Assembly: GCA_903944895.1 (NCBI GenBank)
Contig: CAJATL010000206.1
Span: 40,021-104,020 of the forward strand
DNA from: an uncultured Bacteroidota bacterium
GTDB taxonomy: Bacteria > Bacteroidota > Bacteroidia > Bacteroidales > 4484-276
Length of the DNA stretch: 64,000 bases
Direction: 5' to 3'
This document shows, in pieces, positions 60,901 through 64,000 of this stretch; positions within the stretch are counted from its first letter, which is position 1; each line of letters opens with the position of its first letter. The position numbers and the translations under genes are program-made. The notes under the pieces are model-generated. The model saw only the letters and a list, made by a program, of their open reading frames with translations, ran no database searches and was not told the DNA's origin.

Positions 60901-63281
60901 AAGGAATTGATTATGTAACAATTAATGGATCTAACAGCGGAGGGACAGACAGAAGCCTGACTTTCGAAAATATTTCCAGTTCTCAGAATCCTTTTGTAAT
61001 TGGAATTACCAACGATGGGATTTCAGATCCATCAACAAACATAACCATTAAGAATTGCATCATCTCGGGTGACAACTATGATATTCAGATGGATACTTAC
61101 CTTGTCGTTTTCAATGACAATGCCGGAGCTTATGGCGGGGGTTATGATAATATTACACTGGAGAACAACTGGTTAAAAAGAGCAAAGCACGGATTGCAAA
61201 TTGATGCAACCGCCACTAATCAAAACCACAACATCCTGATAAAGAATAATATTTTTGGATCTCCCGATGCCGCTGATTATATAACCAGGTGGGGTATTGC
61301 TTTTATGCAATCGGACAATGTGCTGATTACCGGCAATGATATCATGGGGGCAGCCCTTGGAAGTGATGCTGTTGCTCAGTTCGGTATTACTTTTTATAAT
61401 TATTGCCAAAATGTTAAAATCACCAATAATAAAATTCACGATTGGGTCTCCAATGGCCCCGGTGCTATCGGAATCAAGTGTAATAAAGAGAATAACGACA
61501 CACCAACCGAAATATCAAACAATGTGATTTACAACATTGGTGCGTATGGTCTCAATCCCGGCGTTGCTTTAACCCATGCCCAGGGTATTACCATTCGCGC
61601 TGGTGGAAATTTCAAAATCTGGCACAATACAATTTATCTGGATGGCCCTTATCTTTATGGTGGTGATACGTATGCACCGTCATCTGCATGTATTGCTTTA
61701 TGGAATCAGAGCCAGTCAAATTCAAACACCTATGATATCAGGGACAATATTCTAAGGAATGCGATGCGGAATGATTTTCCTAATCCTGCTCCTGAAGCAC
61801 TGGGAAAGGCTTATGGGATTATGATGACCGATCAGGTATCGGGATTGAACTTCGACAACAACGACTTTTATATTGATGGTTACCAGGGGCATATCGCTCA
61901 GGTTTTCAGTCAGCTAACACCGCCTTATCTCATCAATTTTCCAACACTGGCATCATGGCAAGCCTATTCAGGCCAGGATATGAATTCGGTAACCATTAAT
62001 CCACAATTTACTTCCGGAACCAACCTGATGCCGAATTCTGTCGCACTCAACAATAAAGGTGTTTACATTCCTCAGGTTCCTACTGATATTACCGGTGCTA
62101 CACGCAGTAATCCTCCTGATATTGGTGCTTACGAATTTGGTGCACCTTTAGTCACGCAAAATATCAGTCTGCTGGCTGGCTGGAGTGGTGTTTCAAGTTA
62201 CATTACACCTTACAACACAAACATGAATGTCGTTTTAAGTCCAATACTCCCGCAATTAAGCATGCTTTATAATTATAGCGGAATTTATTATCCTGCAGGA
62301 GGCGTTTACACGCTCACCAACTGGAACGACCATTCAGGCTATGCTGTTAAAGTAAGCGAAAATGTTAATTTGCCTGTAAGCGGAAGCCTGGTAACAAATA
62401 AAACTGTAAGCCTCACCCAGGGCTGGAACCTGATACCCGTTCTCAGTTCAACACCGTATAGTGTGGTTTCATTGTTTTCGGGAGTTGTAGGTCTTGATCT
62501 GGTAAAAGATGTTGCCGGTTCGGGTGTTTACTGGCCTGCTTTCGGAATCAACTCGATTGGAAATGTGCAACCTGGCAAGGCATATTACGTTCGTATGAAT
62601 GCTGCCGGAACCATCAATTATGGTTTGCCTTTTAAATATTCAGGATCAGACGAAATGAGCAATTCCGAACCAATTTCAACACCCTGGAATGATGTTGTAA
62701 ACACACCTGCTTCGCATCTCGTTGCTTTTAATGTTTTAAATAATTCGTTACAGGTTGGCGATGTTATTGGTGGCTTTACCGCCGGCGGCTGGTGTGCAGG
62801 CGTTTCAAAAATCAGCGATCTTTCAAAACCATTCGCACTCAACCTGAATAATGATGATATTTATACTTCAGAAATGGATGGATTCGAAAGCGGAAATCCA
62901 TTAGGCTATAAATTGTTCCGCCCCTCAACCGGAGAAACATTCGAAATTGAAGTAACCTACAATCCAAACCTAAACATAGGTTTATTCGAAAATAACGGGC
63001 TATCAGAGGTAACAGCATTAAAAATGACTACCACCGGAATTGCCGGTACACTACAAAACACTATAAAGATTTTTCCCAACCCTTCAAAAGGTATTTTCAA
63101 CATCGAAAGCTTTACTGATATGATAAACGTCAGGGTCTTTAATGCTTTGGGTGATGAAGTTTATCGCAATGAAATGGTCAAACTTGCAAGGATTGACTTT
63201 TCGTCGCAGCCTAAAGGATTATACTTTGTCCGCATCGAAAACGGCAATGAAATAATCTTTGAAAAGTTGGTGATTAATTAG
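57984..63281 (+). CDS. Giant T9SS-exported double beta-helix protein
   Basis: 1765 residues. Signal peptide (MKNSVFTIILALLLSAASFAQ), then LTGPKNIPGDYPNIAAAIAALN like its paralogue and a first beta-helix (about 25-740). Residues about 760-885 form an Ig/Fn3-like module (LTTTITDGSGVPITG ... DVVSYYVVAQDLA). A second beta-helix (about 890-1380) starts EIHVGIGKTYTTLTAAANDIN. Then comes the GWSGVSSY / QGWNLIPVLSSTP module (about 1392-1545) shared with the 1577-residue protein, a further beta domain, and a T9SS type A tail (IKIFPNPSKGIFNIES ... FEKLVIN). Beta-helices of this size are typical of adhesins and polysaccharide-binding surface proteins; no lyase catalytic residues can be assigned. A terminator follows after 67 bp. 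Confidence 0.85.
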   Translation: MKNSVFTIILALLLSAASFAQLTGPKNIPGDYPNIAAAIAALNTSGVGAGGVTFNVIAGHTETFATPTAGQITTLTGSEANPIIFQKSGEGSNPVITAATGNSLVDAIIAIGGCDYVTFDGINLTDASANNTQTKQMEWGYALLKASGTNGSQNITIRNCTINLTTANSQSKGIYSNNHTPSSITQLTVTNATGANSNLKIYSNTISNCYMGIYLSGYNHTAYPYFYYDQNNEIGKDGANLITHIGGGNFVAHGIYTIYQNNLKVANNTINSSTATTGDPDPAIYGIYLTTAKNASYDLYGNTVTMTYRPEDEWGASAFYAIWSDMGADGINNTSNIYNNTVTNCLYPNSAGQAASRLMFLQNMGVTANVYGNIISNNTIGSAFADAAGEIRYVWIQKASTEPGPLVVHNNSVTGNKRIQAAPLTLGNTYFIAIAGSGTTLDAYDNMVDNNIVSAYGSTHCLYVTFNDSQSKRVYNNTITNISETNGSVSGLYGGYYGTMGYFYNNKIQNIKSNNTSSYSNINGIYVAGLGNALYFYNNMVADLSNPAANATEGYSWNMLNGIYVEGTISPRGFYDNTIYLNCTTTGTQTNYGSSAICAQSLNGVDLRNNILVNTSTNRGPNGRTVAIRARNAGTTGFTSDFNNLYTGTPGATRLIFYDGTSSAQTLSAYQTLLSPYEYHSVTEMPPFVNVATVPNDVHLKTDVATQCEAGGIPVNAPFPITTDFDGDARYPNAGYPVNPAFTPKAPDIGADEFGGLPNDLTPPAIAFTPLGNPFTGLARTLTTTITDGSGVPITGTGLPMLYWKKNSGAYQGVQATYVSGNTYTFTFGAGTVLGDVVSYYVVAQDLATSPNIGANPFKGAAGFAANPPGCTTPPSTPHSYTIVAGISGEIHVGIGKTYTTLTAAANDINSKWIKGQLTLILDDETYPNETFPIVFKPNGGSSAANNLIIKPNSGVTPVISGEMTSSAILKFKGIDYVTINGSNSGGTDRSLTFENISSSQNPFVIGITNDGISDPSTNITIKNCIISGDNYDIQMDTYLVVFNDNAGAYGGGYDNITLENNWLKRAKHGLQIDATATNQNHNILIKNNIFGSPDAADYITRWGIAFMQSDNVLITGNDIMGAALGSDAVAQFGITFYNYCQNVKITNNKIHDWVSNGPGAIGIKCNKENNDTPTEISNNVIYNIGAYGLNPGVALTHAQGITIRAGGNFKIWHNTIYLDGPYLYGGDTYAPSSACIALWNQSQSNSNTYDIRDNILRNAMRNDFPNPAPEALGKAYGIMMTDQVSGLNFDNNDFYIDGYQGHIAQVFSQLTPPYLINFPTLASWQAYSGQDMNSVTINPQFTSGTNLMPNSVALNNKGVYIPQVPTDITGATRSNPPDIGAYEFGAPLVTQNISLLAGWSGVSSYITPYNTNMNVVLSPILPQLSMLYNYSGIYYPAGGVYTLTNWNDHSGYAVKVSENVNLPVSGSLVTNKTVSLTQGWNLIPVLSSTPYSVVSLFSGVVGLDLVKDVAGSGVYWPAFGINSIGNVQPGKAYYVRMNAAGTINYGLPFKYSGSDEMSNSEPISTPWNDVVNTPASHLVAFNVLNNSLQVGDVIGGFTAGGWCAGVSKISDLSKPFALNLNNDDIYTSEMDGFESGNPLGYKLFRPSTGETFEIEVTYNPNLNIGLFENNGLSEVTALKMTTTGIAGTLQNTIKIFPNPSKGIFNIESFTDMINVRVFNALGDEVYRNEMVKLARIDFSSQPKGLYFVRIENGNEIIFEKLVIN

Positions 63282-63348
63282 CCCGAACTAACTCTGGCCA
63301 CATAAAACGTTAGGTAAAAGTATTTAATGGTCGTAACAGTGAGGAGCA

Positions 63349-63389
63349 AGCCCCACTATTTGCTAAAAGGCAGAGGTGGGGCTTTTTTT
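63349..63389 (+). terminator. Terminator of the second giant T9SS operon
   Basis: AAGCCCCAC, loop of about 18 nt, GTGGGGCTTTTTTT. Confidence 0.8.
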
Positions 63390-63534
63390 CAGTGCTTTTG
63401 TCCTGCTTTCAAATTCAAAATAGCCCAATTCACAGGAATAATTTAAAATAGCCCAACCTTTTTGGATAAGCAACCAGTATATTAAGTTAACAAATTCAAT
63501 TCACGGATTTTTTAACTAATAAAAAGTATCATTT

Positions 63535-64000
63535 ATGAAAGCTAAAGTTTTAGTTTGGGCAATTGCCGCAACAATCATCGGATTTACATCCTGCAAAAAA
63601 GATGCTGACACAAATAAACAGTCAGATCTTGAATCATCCAAAACTACCGACATCAAATTAGGTGAACCTGTAGTTTTTAAACTTGCTGCTGCCGATCCAT
63701 CTGGCATGGTAAACTGGAATGTTACACCAAACACCGATGTTCAAATCCAGCCATCAGGTAATACTGCTTCTTTCTTTTTTGGAATTCCCGGTATTTATGA
63801 GGTAAATGCGACCTCAGGCTCGATTAAAGGAACCACAGAGGTTACCGTCCAGGATTCCATTTACTATCCTAATCCTTTTGGTGGAACCAACGAACCTTTG
63901 ACCGGCGACCAGATTTTTATTACAGTTTCAGAGACTGACAGTATGGGTTTCAGCGGACTTATTTTCAGGCATGTCACCGAAAAGAAATACAATTGCCTTA
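63535..64000 (+). CDS. Lipoprotein, N-terminal part (cut by window end)
   Basis: 155 residues are visible. MKAKVLVWAIAATIIGFTSC is a lipoprotein signal (lipobox GFTSC) followed by KKDADTNKQSD, a flexible linker rich in polar residues. The next part (GEPVVFKLAAADPSGMVNWNVTPNTDVQIQPSGNTASFFFGIPGIYEVNAT) reads like a PKD/Ig-like beta-sandwich. The function is unknown and the C-terminal part lies outside the window. Confidence 0.7.
   Translation, partial: MKAKVLVWAIAATIIGFTSCKKDADTNKQSDLESSKTTDIKLGEPVVFKLAAADPSGMVNWNVTPNTDVQIQPSGNTASFFFGIPGIYEVNATSGSIKGTTEVTVQDSIYYPNPFGGTNEPLTGDQIFITVSETDSMGFSGLIFRHVTEKKYNCL

Overview
The window is a stretch of Bacteroidota chromosome, most likely from a marine or sediment-type Bacteroidales-like lineage; no closer placement can be made from sequence alone. 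The evidence is several secreted proteins ending in type IX secretion system (T9SS) type A sorting tails, promoters of the Bacteroidota form (TTG, about 20 bp, then TAnnTTTG), an SDR-type threonine dehydrogenase beside kbl, the yceD-rpmF-plsX-fabH block, and YadA-like head proteins ending in the tail-fibre-type C-terminus common in this phylum. I saw no rRNA, tRNA or CRISPR array.

Layout. 1-16.9 kb is mainly housekeeping: threonine catabolism (threonine dehydrogenase, truncated at the window edge, and kbl), a YCF48-type T9SS protein, a GRAM-like protein, a GH39-type protein that lacks the expected nucleophile, a polyamine pair (agmatinase and a deoxyhypusine-synthase-like enzyme), CorA, a GNAT enzyme, the fabH-plsX-rpmF-yceD operon, a low-complexity Gly/Ser-rich secreted protein, two lipoproteins and a PagL-like lipid A deacylase.

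17-38.8 kb is an accessory island and the most interesting part. It holds a 2135-residue RHS/YD-repeat polymorphic toxin with an overlapping membrane-protein gene (probable immunity), a decayed second RHS tip with its own membrane-protein partner, two YadA-like head proteins with different C-terminal anchors, several T9SS cargo proteins and a secreted HEAT-like protein. The island is full of recombination scars: fragments of an endonuclease/exonuclease/phosphatase (EEP) gene at about 17.37 and 32.38 kb bracket the RHS block, an intact EEP gene sits at 36.6-37.5 kb, its promoter and start codon are duplicated as a perfect 71-bp repeat at 38.75 kb, an orphan T9SS tail lies at 34 kb, and a 247-bp MITE-like element with 14-bp inverted repeats and a 5-bp target duplication interrupts one EEP-flank repeat.

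38.8-51.7 kb returns to mixed functions: an HD hydrolase, a SdiA-regulated-type lipoprotein, a Nudix hydrolase, and an ECF sigma/anti-sigma operon that runs into two DUF4097-type proteins and a large FtsX-type permease. A double-GNAT protein, a small secreted protein and a membrane-bound TPR regulator with a LuxR-like C-terminal helix-turn-helix follow.

52-63.3 kb is dominated by two giant paralogous T9SS proteins (1577 and 1765 residues; beta-helix regions, Fn3-like modules, a shared 'GWS' module and sorting tails). Their promoters share boxes with identical spacing, so they are probably co-regulated, possibly by the TPR/LuxR protein next door. The window ends inside a lipoprotein gene.
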